Positions 11,679 through 25,080 are shown, numbered from the stretch's first letter. The stretch is 64,000 nucleotides of DNA from Dichetophora obliterata (GCA_963920525.1 OY986436.1:9454001-9518000); one strand, 5' to 3'. The notes: generated by a model from the letters alone, not told the origin. A program made the numbers and translations.

Positions 11679-13366
11679 GCACTGTTTTTCAAATTAATAT
11701 CAAAGTTGTCTTTTTTTTTTCCTTTCAAAAAATATCTTCACTTGAAGTTACTTTAAGGAAATATCACCAGCCAAAAGAGACCGAAAAATCTCCGCTTTGG
11801 CTTTTATACCCATAAATATTTGGAATAGCCCCGTACTTTTGCACACGGCCTCAATTTTTGTACACGGCACCAACTTTTGCACTCGCCCTTGTATATTTTT
11901 CTATACAAAAAAAAATTGTTTTAGGGACATTTACATTCGTATTTGGGATTGAAACAGCGTGGACTGGATTCAACCCGTTAATTTCTCTCATCATTCAGCA
12001 TGAAACGGTATACATCGCCCGATGTGTTCAGCCCCCTTACTCCGCCGCTGTCAGCCTTTCCTTATTGTCGTGACTATTTATGTTAATTTGTCTTTAATGT
12101 TAAGCCTACGCACTATGTTAAATTCGTCTCAGTGGCCCAACTCTGTTTGCTGTCAAACTGTTATACTGAGCCTCTGCTAAGCTCAGACTCTCTCAACTTT
12201 GGCTCTGTTAAAAAAACCCTGCAAATGTTTGCCTTAAAAGAAGTCTATTTTTAGATTTATTCTCTGTTATTTTGTCATTGTAGGAGCAAAGATTATATAG
12301 TCTGTGGTAGGAGTTTCTAAACATAATACTTCATGTTAACTTAGTCTCTGTATATTAAGTTTAAAAATGTTAGCACAAGACTATAAACATATGCTTTAAA
12401 TGTAAACAAAGATATTTTTTATCATAAGTTTTTAATAGTAAAGTTTTCACGTACTCGAAAAAAACTCGCAACGAGAGCGTTAAAAAGTGAGAGAGAAAAA
12501 GAAGCTACAAGTTTCTGCTAGTGAATTTAGCTTGCAAGAATTTTTAAGTACCGAGAAAAAAATTGCTTGTCACAAAAAAATAGCTATCTATTGAAATGAG
12601 TGGAAAAAGATTTATTTTGGATGTTTTTATTTAATAAAAATTTTTTTTTCTTTTATATTTCTATGACGATGCTTTAAGTTCGGTTTTGGATGGCTTATTT
12701 GTATTTTTTTTTTCTTTTTAATAATATTAAATATTTAAAAACCAAAACGAATTTACACAATTTTTCCAGGTTTTAAAAAAACTGTCAAGGGGGGTCGATC
12801 AGTTGTGATTTTGCAAGTTTCCACAAGTTTTCTGTTCCCGTATTCTTTCGGCTATTTTTCTATTTGTGACATTATTATTCTTAATTTTTTTTTTCTCTCT
12901 CGCTGCAATTTTCAACAAGTGAAGTACGTGAACAAACCTATTATAAATTCTAAGAAAAAAAAATTATGTCTGTAATAATGTAAGTAAAAACAAGAGAAAA
13001 AAAATTAAAATTAATAAAGTTAAATTTTGTGGCCTTATCTGACCAGATTTGAACCCGCCTTACACTATATTGTAATATTTTCAATATACAGGGTATTTTA
13101 CATTTTTGGCACGTGTTTAGTATTATTGATCTAGAATCTTAACTTCTTGCCATAAAATAAAAAAATATTATTTTGTATTTTAGAAAAAATATCAGCTTTT
13201 ATATCAATTTATCAACCATTATAGTGTCATGTGCGGAGCAAAAATATTGAGATTACATAACGAAATATCAACAAATTTTGTAATTTTTGTTTCGTCCAAA
13301 GATAGAATTTGGAAAAAAAAACTGTTGAATAAGTGTATTTTTATATGAAAAACAGACATTTGAAAT
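11679..13366. other. AT-rich non-coding stretch
   Basis: No convincing gene or element. A somewhat more complex segment at about 11930-12220 has no long reading frame. A B-box-like GGGTTCAAATC on the minus strand near 13045 has no A-box partner, so I do not call a tRNA. The rest is poly-T and poly-A rich. Confidence 0.4.
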
Positions 13367-13374
13367 TTGGACGA

Positions 13375-13618
13375 TTACAGCCTATTAATCGTCGTTGCTC
13401 TGTTAATAGTTTCCTCAGCATGTTTTCTCCAGAAAAGCTTTGAATCTAGAGTGAGTCCTAAGTACTTTACTTCTCCTTTAAAGGGAATTTCCATGTCATC
13501 TATTCTCATAGTTCGGAGATTTGGTTGGTTTCTTTTGTTAGTAAAAAGCACTGTGGAAGCTTTCGCTGGGTTAATCATACAAGGACGATTTATAAGCAAA
13601 AATGTTTACAAATGTTAA
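13375..13618 (-). pseudogene. LINE reverse transcriptase fragment
   Basis: A minus-strand frame of about 74 codons reads like the end of a non-LTR reverse transcriptase domain: NPAKASTVLFTNKR, then KGEVKYLGLTLDSKLFW. The words NP.K....F and KYLG..LDSKL...H are standard for the thumb-side region just after the YADD motif. It ends at a stop in the equivalent of the HI..R.A motif, and no upstream catalytic part is present. It is a dead fragment of Loa, R1 or jockey type. Confidence 0.75.
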
Positions 13619-13619
13619 A

Positions 13620-14950
13620 AAAGAAGAGTTGCTACCTAAACTACAGTTTTTGCTTAAGTTTCCTTTTGATGAATCCTTTTTTCGTTTTTTTTTGCCATAA
13701 AATCTAAATCATGTATCGAAGAAGGACGATTCATACAACAAAATTACATTGCATTAAGACGGATAAAGGTTTGACCGAGAAGAGTTTTGCTCTATGTCTT
13801 ACAGTTTGGGAGAAATAGCCATTTGAAATTTTTTTTCATACAAATGCATACTATATCATCTATTTTATCAAGTATATAAAATTGAAGTGAACATTTTTTG
13901 TTCAAGGTAAATTCCAAAAGTACAGGGCCGATTTTTACGAAAAAAAAATAGTCCTTAATATTTTACATACATAACTTTATTCAATAAAGTCATTCTCACT
14001 AGTTTTATAATCTATTCTATTTGGAGTTTTTTTCAAAATGATTACAAATTTCCAAGTAATTTTTTTTACATTGGAAAAGCAGCATGGTTCTAAAAATATA
14101 GTTAACGCGAAAAAAATTGCATACATTCAGGCGGTGCTTTTATAGAACTCTGGCAGTACGTTAAACGTGGCTGCTACAGGCAAAACGGAAATCAATATGT
14201 GTAGATACTAAAATGATTATCTCTTGTGTGAATGTCCTGCGGCAGGATGAAATAAAAAAAAACACCAACAAAAAAAATTAAAGTTAAAATACGCTCATTT
14301 ACAGCAAATACGCCAAAAGGGACGAAGTATTATTTACGAGAATTTGATGCAATGAGCGTGATTTTCTTTTCCACTTTGTTGGAGCGAGTGCACAGACTCA
14401 AATATACTATATAAAACTACACACACACATACATACATACATATATGTATAGTAGCCAATATAAAAATGTATCCAAAAGAAAGCAGTGGAAGCGTTTAAT
14501 AAGCATTCGTTCGTCTGCTTGCCTTTAAAAACACACCGATACACAAGCACTAAAGCGCTCGTTCACTCATCACAATAATTTCGTTACACATACATATGCA
14601 CACACCCCGACGATGCACTTGCTTAAACACATGGTCACGTGCTGTTGCCACAATGAGCACTTCATATTTTGACAATACCCTGGTGAAGGATGCCAACGCG
14701 CAATGAGCTTAAAAGCAATCAAACCACATACGCTGGTTAACGCAATGCTGCAACGTAACTTACGCGTTCGTGTACCGTCATGTTGAAAATTTCCTTTATT
14801 TTCCTTGGTTTTCCTTTTGCATGCGCTTATTATTGTTGTTAATTTATTGCTTGCATTTGCTTGATGGGCAAGGCAAAAAAGGAAATAAACTTAAAAATGG
14901 CTGAAAAAAGCATAAATACATGCAAACAGACAAACAGAAAAGTTTATGCA
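13620..14950. other. AT-rich to mixed sequence, no gene found
   Basis: No supported gene. From about 14290 the sequence is less AT-rich and looks unique, with short CA and ATAC runs near 14420-14452. It ends at the TA before the Tc1-like terminus. Confidence 0.4.
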
Positions 14951-15523
14951 TACAGTGGTGGTCATATAATTAGGGATATTCAAAACTAAAAGTAATCTTT
15001 TAAATTAGTGTGTTATTGTTATGAGTTACTTTTACTTACAACGAAGCCACTGTAAAATATAGTGGTAAATTGTTATGTAATGCGTGTTTTACCAATAAGC
15101 TAAACGAATTCGAAACGAATTGGCATTCTCGGACATTTTAATTGTTAACGATTATCGTTTTGGAATCGTTTTCAAATACGCAAACGGGAGAAAATCAGCA
15201 CTCGTTAACGAGTCCGAGAATACGATTCGCTAACGAGTCCAAAAAAACGATTCATTAACAAGTCCGAGAAAACGATTCGTTGGTGAGTCCGAGAATACGA
15301 TTCGTAAACGAGTCCAAGAATACGATTCGAGAACGATTCGTTAATTAAAAATATCGAATTCTTCTCGAACTGCCTAAAACATAAGATGTTTGCCAACAAT
15401 TTTTTTTTGCAAAAAAAAAACCCAATTTTTTAGATTTTAAACAGCATCTTACGAGAATTATGATTTTTATACTTTCGAAAAACTGCAAACATTAGTATTA
15501 TTAACATTAAATTAAATTGGTGG

Positions 15524-15609
15524 ATTACCACCATCTGGAGATTTGAACCTCAGTCGCGTGGTTGTAAGTCCATGAGACTATCCGTTTGACCATCGCAGTT
15601 GTTAAGTAA
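15524..15609 (-). repeat. tRNA-like SINE head (family 2, copy 1)
   Basis: On the minus strand an A-box-like TGGTCAAACGG is followed about 35 bases later by a B-box-like GGTTCAAATCT, the layout of an RNA polymerase III internal promoter. The acceptor and anticodon stems do not pair like a real tRNA, so this is a tRNA-derived repeat. A second copy at 33240-33316 shares the flank TAACATT.AATT.AATTG and CACCATCTGGAGA, which marks a family. This copy was later split by the SINE at 15610-15953. Confidence 0.65.
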
Positions 15610-15953
15610 ATAATAATAATAAAAATAAACTGGCCATTTCAGCCCTTGGAAGGACTTTGACCTAGCTTCTATTGATCAATTGTGTTGTGCGTGTTGTTAA
15701 ATGTTTGATCACAAATGACCGAGAACTGGGACCTACGTGCTTAATGCCGACTCCGAACGGCTTATGTTCTCAAGAAGCTTTACATGGCAATTTTTACTCT
15801 CTGAGGTTTGCCATTGTCTGCAGAGAGGTGACGACCGAACAGAAAAATTAATTCAATTGAAAAAACTTTCTGTCTGAGCTGGAATTGAACCTGGGCTACC
15901 GCAGTTCTTTAGCTTAGGAGCCACGCACTCTACCCACTAGGCTATGGCCGCCA
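15610..15953 (-). mobile_element. tRNA-derived SINE with 14-bp target duplication
   Basis: The 14-mer CAGTTGTTAAGTAA flanks it exactly at 15596-15609 and 15954-15967. Read on the minus strand it begins GTGGCGGCCATAGCCTAGTG, with A box TAGCCTAGTGG and B box GGTTCAATTCC, then a body of about 230 bases, and ends in a short A/T simple tail (complement of ATAATAATAATAAAAATAAA). The perfect duplication shows target-primed insertion by a partner LINE, probably recent. It codes for nothing. Confidence 0.88.
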
Positions 15954-17190
15954 CAGTTGTTAAGTAACTTCGCTTAATTTGCTTCATTAAGAATAAGAGC
16001 TAACTAGTGGGGCAACCGGCACAAAAAAATATTTTTTTGTTGAGCTGTTTTAAAATATAGCTTTTTAAATACAACATTTTTTTACTAAATTCCGAAATGT
16101 TATTTTCTTATAAATTTTTTAAAAAATATATTTTTTTCTTAAAACATGTAATAATAACAACGAACTGAAAATAAATAATTTATTTTTAAAAATGTTTAAA
16201 AAAAAAATTTTACAAGGAAATGAAAAAACGAATACGAGATCTCGTAAATGAGCTCGAAACGAACACGAGATCTCGGATCCATACAAAATTATGTAAAAGA
16301 CTTCGAATTTTTTCATATAAATTTCTTCATAGAAAATGTATAAAAAGTCTTAGAATTTTTTCATATACAGATTGTGAAAATTTTTTTTGGTTTAAATGAC
16401 ATATTTTAAGCAACTAACAACGAAAAAATAGTTTTTATTAAAATTAAATATTTTCGTACAATAAAGTAAGACTTTTAAACAAGCTCGAAACAAACACGAG
16501 CTCTCGCATCTATACAAAATTATATGAAAACAATTTTGAAAATTTTTTTATTTGTATTAACGTATTTTTTGCAGATAAAACTGAAAACAAAATTTTTATT
16601 CAAATAAAATATTTTAAAAATTATATGAAAAGACTTAGAATTTTTTCATATAAATTTCTTTAAAGAAAATTATATTAAAAGACTTCGCATTTTTTTTTCT
16701 ATATTAATTGTCGTTTTTTTAATAGCATGAAATTATTAAAGTTTTAAATTATTCAGTTGATCTCGTTTAATAGTTGGTGTCGGTTGTTTTTTATCGTTTA
16801 TGTAAAAGCCATTGTTTGTTATATTCGTGAGTGCATTAAAATAGTTTCAATATTGTAATTGTATAAATATCATATTTTACAATACTAACAGCATTAATAT
16901 AAAACTGTTCGCTTAAATAATAATTGTGCTTTTAAGTTGTGTAAGTTTAATTCTTGCATTTTAACTTTGTTTAACTTATTTAGTTAATGCAGTGTTGTTG
17001 TTGTTTTTGTATGCTTGCTGTGTTTTAGTTTCTTTTTTGTGCTGTGATTTGTTTATCTTCCGCTCAGTGAGTGTTGTTGTTGTTTTTTGTTTTCTATTGT
17101 ACTAAACTGTGCACACACTGTCTGAATAAAATAACCCTGAAAGCACATTTTGCATCTGCTCATTTCTTAAAAAAATTAAAGATGGATTTT

Positions 17191-18070
17191 TTTTTCTGCA
17201 GAAAATATCGTTGCTTGTTCTTTGGACGAACTTTGCAAAAGCCAAAACATTCTGAACCCCATGTTCAGCTGTTCTGGTCCATGTGAGGAAATGTTTCATG
17301 CATCTTGTGCCGGTATTTCTAAATCATGTCTAGATTTAGTATCTGTACGGTCAGGTCTTCGCTGCCCTACTGTGCTTCGTGTAGGGCATTTTCCCCAGAT
17401 GAACTTTATTCAAAAATTAAGCTTTTTGGGGAAAGTCTTAACTCGTTAAACAACAATTTTCGAGAAATTGAAACATTTTTTAGTGAAGTTAGGGCCGCAC
17501 CCAGTACCAGCGTCTATGATGAAAATTCCATTTCGGAAAATATCCCGCTTGTTTTGTCTCAGACTGTTTCTTCCGAGACACAAACAATCCTTTCATCTGA
17601 AGACTACATTATCTCAAAAAGAAAGAGAAAAAATAAAAAGAATAATAAGAAGCGGAAATCATTTGGATCTACTTCTCAAGCCAAGCAGCCCTCAGGACCG
17701 CTTTTGAACAGGAACACTCCAGTAACTTCATCGTCACCTTCTAACATTCCTTCTTTGACTAATAGTTCAGTTTTGACTCCTATTGAGCCTAGAAATTTAT
17801 CAAGTTTAAGGGCAGTTTCGAGGAAAAAAAATTCATTTATTTCACGTCTTCAGCCCGACACAACTGTTGAAAATGTATTGACTTTTATCAAACATAATAA
17901 CTTGTTGAGTCAAAATGCATTTTGTTCATGCAAAAAATAGATAATAAACCTTCCCATGCTTCCTTTATTCTCACAGTTCCAGCTGAAGAGTTTGCAACTG
18001 TTCTAAACTCTAATTTGTGGACTGATAATATACTCCTTACAGAGTTTCAGCCTAAGAATAAGCTTAGAGG
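17191..18070 (+). pseudogene. LINE ORF1 (PHD-like finger protein), frameshifted
   Basis: ORF1 binds the element RNA in related LINEs. The start of the domain, about 17210-17380, encodes a PHD-like finger: CSLDELCKSQNILNP, then C-x3-C, then F-HASCAG and a later cysteine. Near 17390 the frame changes and the protein continues as a low-complexity, basic middle (KRKRKNKKNNKKRK). At about 17930 a second shift moves it to the frame reading IDNKPSHASFILTVPAEEF, which ends near EFQPKN. That last part matches the usual ORF1 C-terminus (SFK..VP...F, then W....V...F), so the overlap with the next frame is a mutation, not a natural junction. Initiation codon uncertain. Confidence 0.6.
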
Positions 18071-18110
18071 GACGACTCAAGCCGCTCGTCAATCCAAAAA
18101 AAAACTGAAT

Positions 18111-20947
18111 ATGTTATCCTTTTACTATCAAAATGTAAGGGGATTACGCTCTAAGACGCGAGACATATTTTTAATGTCTCAGAATTTCTCTGAGGACATT
18201 ATCGCACTGACTGAAACTTGGTTAAACGGAAGCATTACTGACTTAGAATTGTTTGATAACAGTTTTGAAGTTTATAGAAGAGATAGACATGCTGACAATA
18301 CTTCTGCTGTCGGTGGAGGTGTCTTATTAGCTGTAAGGAACTCCTTAGTTAGTTCCATTATTGTTATTCCCTGCTCTGCTAACATCGAACTTATATGCGT
18401 CAAGGTTGTACATTGCAATTCTAATGTATATCTTATTAATGCATACGTTCCTCCTAAGAGCAGTGTAGAAGTTTATGCAAGCCTTGCGGATTGCATAGAA
18501 TATGTCATAAGCATAATTGACGTTAATGACGACATTTTATTGTTAGGTGATTTTAATATGCCTGACTTGAAATGGGAATCTTCTGACGATGATACATATT
18601 TTTGTGCATCTAATTCGAAGACTCGCCAAGAGCATATATTTGTTGATAATATATGTTCTGACTTACAACAAGTGAGTTGTATTTATAATAGTCGTGAAAG
18701 ACTTCCTGACCTGGTCTTAACTACAGACGGTAACAATGTGATTGTTGAGAGGGCCCCTCATGCTTTGATTGCTGTTGATGAATACCATCCACCATTGAGC
18801 ATATGGTACAAATCAGACAGGGATAATATAAAAAATTTTAACTCAATAGATAAAGTTTATGAATTCAATTTTAAAAAAGCTGACTTTTTGAAGTTGAATC
18901 ATTTACTTCAAAATAAACTTCATGTAATTTTAGAATATGTTAACAATAACACTCTTGATGATTCAATTTATTTTTTTTGTATGGAAGTCTTTGCTATGTT
19001 TCTTTTTCCGTGCCGTATAGCCTTAAATTTACGAAAAAATTGTGCTTACCCCTGGTACACAAAGGAGTTAAAGATTCTTCGCAACAGCAGGAATAGGGCA
19101 TGGAAAAAATATGTTTGTAGCTTAGACTTGAATGACCAAGAAATCTACAAGCGTTTGTTTCTGGATTTTGAAAATTGCTCAGCTACCTTATATCAAAATT
19201 ATTTAGACAGTACTAAGCTGAGAATATTGTCTGATCCGAAGAAATTGTGGGGTTTCATAAACACCAAAAAAAAATCTGATGGATTCCCTTCATCATTTAA
19301 AACCTCTGACGGATTTACTGACGATCCTGTCGTAATTTGTGGTCTATTTGCCAATCTCTTTAAAGAGTCATTTTGTTCAGACTCTTTTAATCCTGATGAA
19401 GAGTACTTTGAATATATGAACTCTACACCCAGGGTTTCGTTGGATTCTATATCCTTTACTTCAGAGGATATTTTAAAGTATCTTGGATTGATCGATGAGG
19501 ATTTTAATGCTGGACCTGACGGAATTCCTGCCGCAGTGTTAACACGATGTGGTTCCGTTCTAAGTCAACCACTGTCCATGTTATTCAATAAATCAATTAG
19601 CGAAAGTATTTTTCCACTTTTTCGGAAAAAATCTTTTATAGGTCCTATCTATAAAAAAGGTTGTTGTTGAAACTCTCGTCGATTCCAAAACTTTTTGAGC
19701 GCCTCGTGTATGATCGTATGAAAATTCACTGTGGGAAGGTCATGACAACTCGTCAGCATGGATTTGTTACTGGCAGATCCACTGTGTCTAATCTCCTCGA
19801 TTTTACAACGTTTTGCTTAAATTCATTTTATTCAGGTAACCAGGTCGACTGTATTTACACTGATTTTAGAAAAGCATTTAAGTAAACTGCCACACAACTT
19901 GATTCTATTTAAACTAAAGTTAATGGGTTTTCTACAATTTTTTGTAAGCTGGATTCAATCGTATCTGACAGAGCGATCTTATCAAATACGATTTCGAGGC
20001 GTATTGTCAGCTGAATTTATTGCTGAATCAGGTGTTCCTCAAGGTAGCCACCTTAGTCCACTTCTGTTTATTTTAGCCATTAAGGATGTAACCCACATCA
20101 TCAAACACTCTCATCTACTTATCTATGCAGATGACATGAAAATATACAGAACAATAAATGCTAAAGACAATTCAGATCTGCTCCAGTCTGATTTGAAATC
20201 CTTTGAAATTTGGTGTTCTAAAAACAATATGTTTCTAAATCCAGATAAATGCCAAACTATGACCTTTGCGCGAAAAGGAATAATTTAATTTTTGATTATA
20301 AGATAAAAGATACTGCATTAAGTCGTGTAGATGCTGTCAAAGATCTGGGTATATGCATGGATTCTAAGCTATCGTTTAACGTTCATATTGATTACATTTG
20401 TAAAAAAGCATCTTCTATGCTCGGGTTTATGAAACGCTGGGCCAAAGAATTTAATAGTATGATCACAACTACAACGCTGTATTATGCAATTGTGCGACCT
20501 CACTTAGAGTATGCAAGTCAAGTTTGGTCCCCAAGTTACAATGTACATGTTGAACGTATAGAGAGAATCCAAAAACGTTTTATTTGGTTTGCTCTAAGGG
20601 GCTTAAGTGCAACTGACACTTTAAACCTTCCTCCTTATGAGGATCGTTTAAAACTATTAAAAATGCAATCTTTGAACGAGAGAAGGAAGTCTGCAGATAT
20701 CGTCTATTTACACCAACTCATAACTGGTGTATTCGATTCACCAGAACTCCTAACTCTTATAAATTTTAACACTAACCGTAGCAGCAGTAGAAATGCTAAC
20801 AATTTAATTTACTTACCTTTTAGTAGAACAAATTATATGGTTACTGCTCCTTTACATCGCATGAGTACCTTTGTTAACAACTGTAGCTGTTTTGATGTTA
20901 ACTTATCAAAAGGTCAACTCAAAAGTAGATTTAAAACTAATGTATGA
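18111..20947 (+). pseudogene. LINE ORF2: endonuclease and reverse transcriptase, broken
   Basis: ORF2 nicks target DNA and copies the element RNA. It starts at ATG 18111 with an APE-type endonuclease (YYQNVRGLRSKTRD, then TETWL, GDFNMPD, and DEYHPP in place of the usual SDH). Reverse transcriptase begins near 19480 (GPDGIPA) and carries VPQGSHLSPLLF and the catalytic YADDMK near 20127. The frame breaks near 19660, where KKG runs into a new frame after a likely deletion, near 19885 (DFRKAF then stop), and near 20270 after MTFARKG. The C-terminal part (20280-20947) includes KDLGICMDSKLSF and the RIERIQKRF region and stops at 20947 without RNase H. The jockey superfamily, CR1 or related clade, is likely. 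Confidence 0.82.
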
Positions 20948-21339
20948 CTAGATCTATGTAAACGCATGGTTAGTTGTTATGTCTTGTGTTGTACTTGAGC
21001 CAAAGCCTTATTATGGTGGGTAATTTTTTCTCACTTTAGATTGTTTTGGACCACTCTTATCGATATCAATGCGATATTTTATGATGATCTAATGCGGAGA
21101 AAGTGCAAAAAAGCTGTAGAAGCTGAACTCTATTGTTATTGCATGTTTAAAATCTAAAAAAGTTTTATCATATTAAATGAAATATAAAACATAAAATACT
21201 CGGCTTTGTTATGAATACAAAAAAAAACACGAGATCTCGGATACGTCATCTCAGACTCGCAAACAAGTCCGATAATGCGATTCCTTAACGAGTCCAAGAA
21301 TACGATTTGAGAACGAATCGTTAATTAAAAATATCAAAG

Positions 21340-22885
21340 CTTAAGTAAAGCTCTTAAAATCCAGCTCTTAAGTAAAGCTTAAGTAAAGCAAATTTTTCAA
21401 ATAAAAAACTGAAAAGTAATCAAAAAGAAATGTTCTTTTTTCAAAATTACTTAGAAGTAAATCCAGCTCTTAAGAGAAAATTTTTTATTTGTACTACTTT
21501 TTTTCAATGAAAATCAGGCACGGAAACACTGTGACTGAAAAGAAATATATGCTCGAGGCATTGTTTCTTTAAGTCAAGTTGTGAAAGTATCTTTGCAGAT
21601 ATATTTATTTTTATTTTTCTTAGCTATTATTTGGTAATTGTTTACGAAAATTATGATATAAATGCATGTAAGGTAGAGGTAACGCAGAGTTTATGCAATT
21701 CATGCAAAAGAAAATATTTAGCAAACTCAAAAATTATTCAAACCCTAAGCTCGATTAGAAATAGGATCGAATACAATAAAAGATACTGAAAACAATACCC
21801 TTACAAATCCATTTTTTCTTATATTTAATACCATTCATACAGAAAAAATCTTTATAATCGTTTAAATTGCATGTTTAAGCCTTGATATAAATGCCTGAAA
21901 AAATCTTTGTTTTGTAAACTAAAATTAGTCCAGCGTAACGGAACTTAGATTCGGTTAATTAGATACCATAGCATTATATGGTAAAAGTTATGCGACTTTG
22001 GTCAGTAGCCTAGGCTGCCAATGCAAAAACAAAGAAGATAATGTAAAGAAGTAATTACATCCTCAAAATAGTTTACTTTCATTCCCTAGTCTACTTAACA
22101 TGCATATTCTAGGTGTAGAAACGAATACTTCTTTTTTTTCTGAATTATTCTGATATTATTATAGAATGCTAACCCATTTCATTTCATAAATGCACCAAAA
22201 TTGAGATTTCAAAAAGGAAAAACTCTGATTAAGGCTCCTGGAAAGAGCCCTGATCACTGTTTTTGGGAGATCGCGAGCTACCTATATATAATAATCTAGA
22301 GCTTTTATGTCAGGTAAATACTGTAGACATCTGTGGATCCTTTCAGTTAATAATAAATCTTTTTCCTCCGGTTCGTTAAATAAGCCCTTTTTTATGGAGT
22401 CTCCACATGACGTACATACTGTCGTTAAATAATTACATTGTATTGTAATAGCAATAATAATAAATTGTGGCAGTTGCGACGAACATAATGAAAAAAGCAC
22501 TTACCCACTTTTTAGCACTCTCCTCGTCCTAGCCAGGTTTCGATTGAGTACGCTATTAAAAATAAACAACGTACTGGTTTTTCTTAACCACACTAGAGTA
22601 AGTGTCATTTAATTCTTCTGGTGTGTTACACACTTAAACTAACAGGAAGTTGGGAATTATAGTAGCAAAACATCGCAATAGAGCTAATAAGATATCGCTC
22701 ATCGCTAGTATTACCATCAGAGACAGAACAGCTTCAGTGCATTCAAATGACGTTTAGAGTTTCACGTTAATATACGAGATACGAATATGCGCTTTGCATT
22801 AAAGTTTACCCAGATTATCCGAATAGCCTACATTGAAAGCTACGTGAATACATGTGCCAATCGCTGCAGATAAAAATGCTATAGC
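21340..22885. other. AT-rich interior of the foldback, no gene
   Basis: It starts with repeated CTTAAGTAAAGCTTAAG-like palindromic units (21340-21480) and then AT-rich, apparently unique sequence. No long reading frame with family features was found. Confidence 0.45.
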
Positions 22886-22888
22886 GTA

Positions 22889-23063
22889 AGGTTGCAGACA
22901 GAGTGAAAGCCGATTCAGGCAGGCAGGCAACAGCAGATAGTCGCAGGCACGCTGTGTGATCAAGCGAGATAAAAGTCAGCTTGGTTTGATTTCTCTCTAG
23001 TTTCTTTGCAGGTTATTGCCTGCGCCTGTCTGCCTGCCTGTCCGAATCGGCGTTTACTCTGTT
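22889..23063. repeat. GC-rich inverted-repeat element, copy X
   Basis: GAGTGAAAGCCGATTCAGGC with CAGGCAGGCA at the left is answered by an inverted copy, TGCCTGCGCCTGTCTGCCTG and CGGCGTTTACTCTG, at 23025-23063. The GC content stands out from the AT-rich surroundings. It is probably a diverged sister of the next element, with about 85 bases of loop. Confidence 0.6.
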
Positions 23064-23070
23064 TGCAAAA

Positions 23071-23216
23071 TAAGGCTGCCCGCAGAGTAAACGCCGAAGC
23101 AGGCAGGCGCAGGCAGTGCACTGCGAAGAAACGAGATAGAAATAACTTTTTCTCGCTTTTTCACATAGTTTTCCTGCGCCTGCCTGCCTGCTTCGGCGTT
23201 TGCTCTGCGGGCAGCC
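23071..23216. mobile_element. GC-rich 146-bp hairpin miniature element, copy Y
   Basis: It opens GGCTGCCCGCAGAG and closes CTCTGCGGGCAGCC. The arms, about 44 bases each, also hold AAACGCCGAAGCAGGCAGGC and differ by one substitution and one small indel. The loop is AT-rich. It follows copy X after seven bases, so the module occurs four times in alternating orientation. No target duplication was seen. Confidence 0.7.
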
Positions 23217-25080
23217 TCAGAGCACTCGTAATAACGAACGTCTGCGACACAAGAATGCACAACGAAGCAAGATATTAGTAACATTCGCAAGAAAATTCAT
23301 GCTTTTACGTTCATTCGCTCCATGAAAAATATATTAAATGCAGCTCTCAAAGTAAAGAGAAAACGCTAACGAGAATATATCGTACGTATTTATTGCATTT
23401 TCGTTTCGTGGCTGTCGGATTAACGGAAAGCGTCTGAACGTGTTGAAAAAAAATTGCGTCACTCTAACGAATTGAAGCTTTCATTATATTTGCTGTGCGA
23501 CATACCTTTTTGTAAGTACCTTTTTGTCGCGGATATTTATGTATGGGTACGCAAAAAATTAACTGAATGGAAACAAACAGGAAAAACATCAAAGAGGAAC
23601 GCATTTCTAGAGAACGGCAGGGAGGTATAAAAGTATATATATTGAGTTGCAGACACTCGAGTTTCAAGCGAAGCGTCCGAATGTCTTCATTGTCTGAATG
23701 CTGCCTTCGTATTCATTCACAAACCGTTGTTTACGAGCTTGAGCCGTATGAACGCATTCATTTTTGTGTGCGATTGTAGCTGATGGCGATTGTTATTCGA
23801 ATGGCAAAAATTATGAATGTTCTCATTCGAATCTCTGATCACCATTCAAATAAACCAAAATAATCAGCTAACGGCTCGACAGCCTTTTTTTCAAAAAAAA
23901 TATTCTGCCAAAATAAAATTAAATTATTTATTTTTGTCAGATGTCAAATTTGCTTTCATACTACTTTTTTCTACTAAAGGAATATGTTCTAATCTTTCTT
24001 AAGTAACTACTTGAGAGCTGGATAGAGGCCTTTAGCTGGTAAAAATGCGTCTATTAAAAAAAAAATTCTTCACTTTTATATGAAAAAATTCGAAGTCTTT
24101 TCATATAATTTTGTATGGATCCGAGACCTCGTGCTCGTTTTGAGTTCGACTTTTTTATATGAAAATATATAATTTTTTTAAAAAAAAATATTTTTTTACT
24201 GTTAGCTGCTAAGACTACCTCAATTAAAATAAAAAAATTCATATTTTTATATGAAAATATTCTATGAAGAAATTTATATAAAAAAAATTTCGAAGTCTTT
24301 TCACTTAATTTTGTATGGGTCCGAGATCTCGTGTGCGTTTTGAGCCAGTTTACGAGTTGGATTTTTTATATGAAAATATTTTTTTAAAAGAACAAATTTT
24401 TTTTATTGTGAGCTGCTAAATAAATATGTCAATTAAAACACAAAAAAAAGTTTTTATCATTTTAATACATGATACAAAGAACTAAAGATAATGCATTCCC
24501 AGCGCAACAAAAAACTTTTACTGAGCAACTCGTCATTTGTGCTCGTCAAATGTGACACTTGATGAATACATACAAAAGAAAATGTCAAAAAAAGAAAATT
24601 AAACAACAAAGGAAACGAAGATAGCAAAATGAAAATAAAAAAACAGTCAAAATTCTGTCAAACACACAAGCAACGTAGCTATTATTGTGTAAAGGGGCAA
24701 AAAGGTGAGAAAACACCCCTCCAAAATTTGCAATGTCTTTCACAAACAGTACTAAAAAATAAATTTACTTTATTTTGGACATTTGTTTTATTTAACGGTA
24801 TTTATTTCATATCAAGTTTTAATAAAAATATGTCGACATTTTAAAATTTTTACACCCTATGTATAAATTGTGACTGCGGTTGCAACAATGAGCACCACCT
24901 ACGTCTCAACAAAGATGGCGTACATGCGCAACACTTTATCTATAGTTCTTTGTATCATGATTTTATATGAAAAAATTATAATTTTTTTATTTAATTTTGT
25001 ATGTAGAAATTTATGGATATTTTTTTTATATCATATTATTTAGTGTCTATTTTAATGTTAAGCATTTGCACTGAAAAATT
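23217..25080. other. AT-rich foldback interior with inverted modules
   Basis: No gene found. The segment 24065-24360 carries the inverted CGAGATCTCG-type modules of the foldback right arm, and the rest is AT-rich. Confidence 0.45.

Larger units (their letters stand above)
16760..21190 (+). mobile_element. Broken CR1/jockey-type LINE inside the foldback
   Basis: A two-ORF non-LTR retrotransposon on the plus strand. A 5' untranslated stretch (about 16760-17200) precedes an ORF1 with a PHD-like finger and an ORF2 with endonuclease and reverse transcriptase but no RNase H. The 3' untranslated region, about 20948-21190, has no obvious poly-A tail. Both ends are approximate because no target duplication was seen. 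Several frameshifts make it inactive. Confidence 0.8.

Noticed and set aside
11930..12220. LTR retrotransposon fragment
   Set aside because: No LTR pair, primer-binding site or gag/pol words could be found.
13030..13060. tRNA-like B box near 13045
   Set aside because: No A box at the expected distance and no stems.
15524..15609. A real tRNA gene
   Set aside because: A and B boxes are present but the acceptor, anticodon and T stems do not pair, and a related copy exists at 33240.
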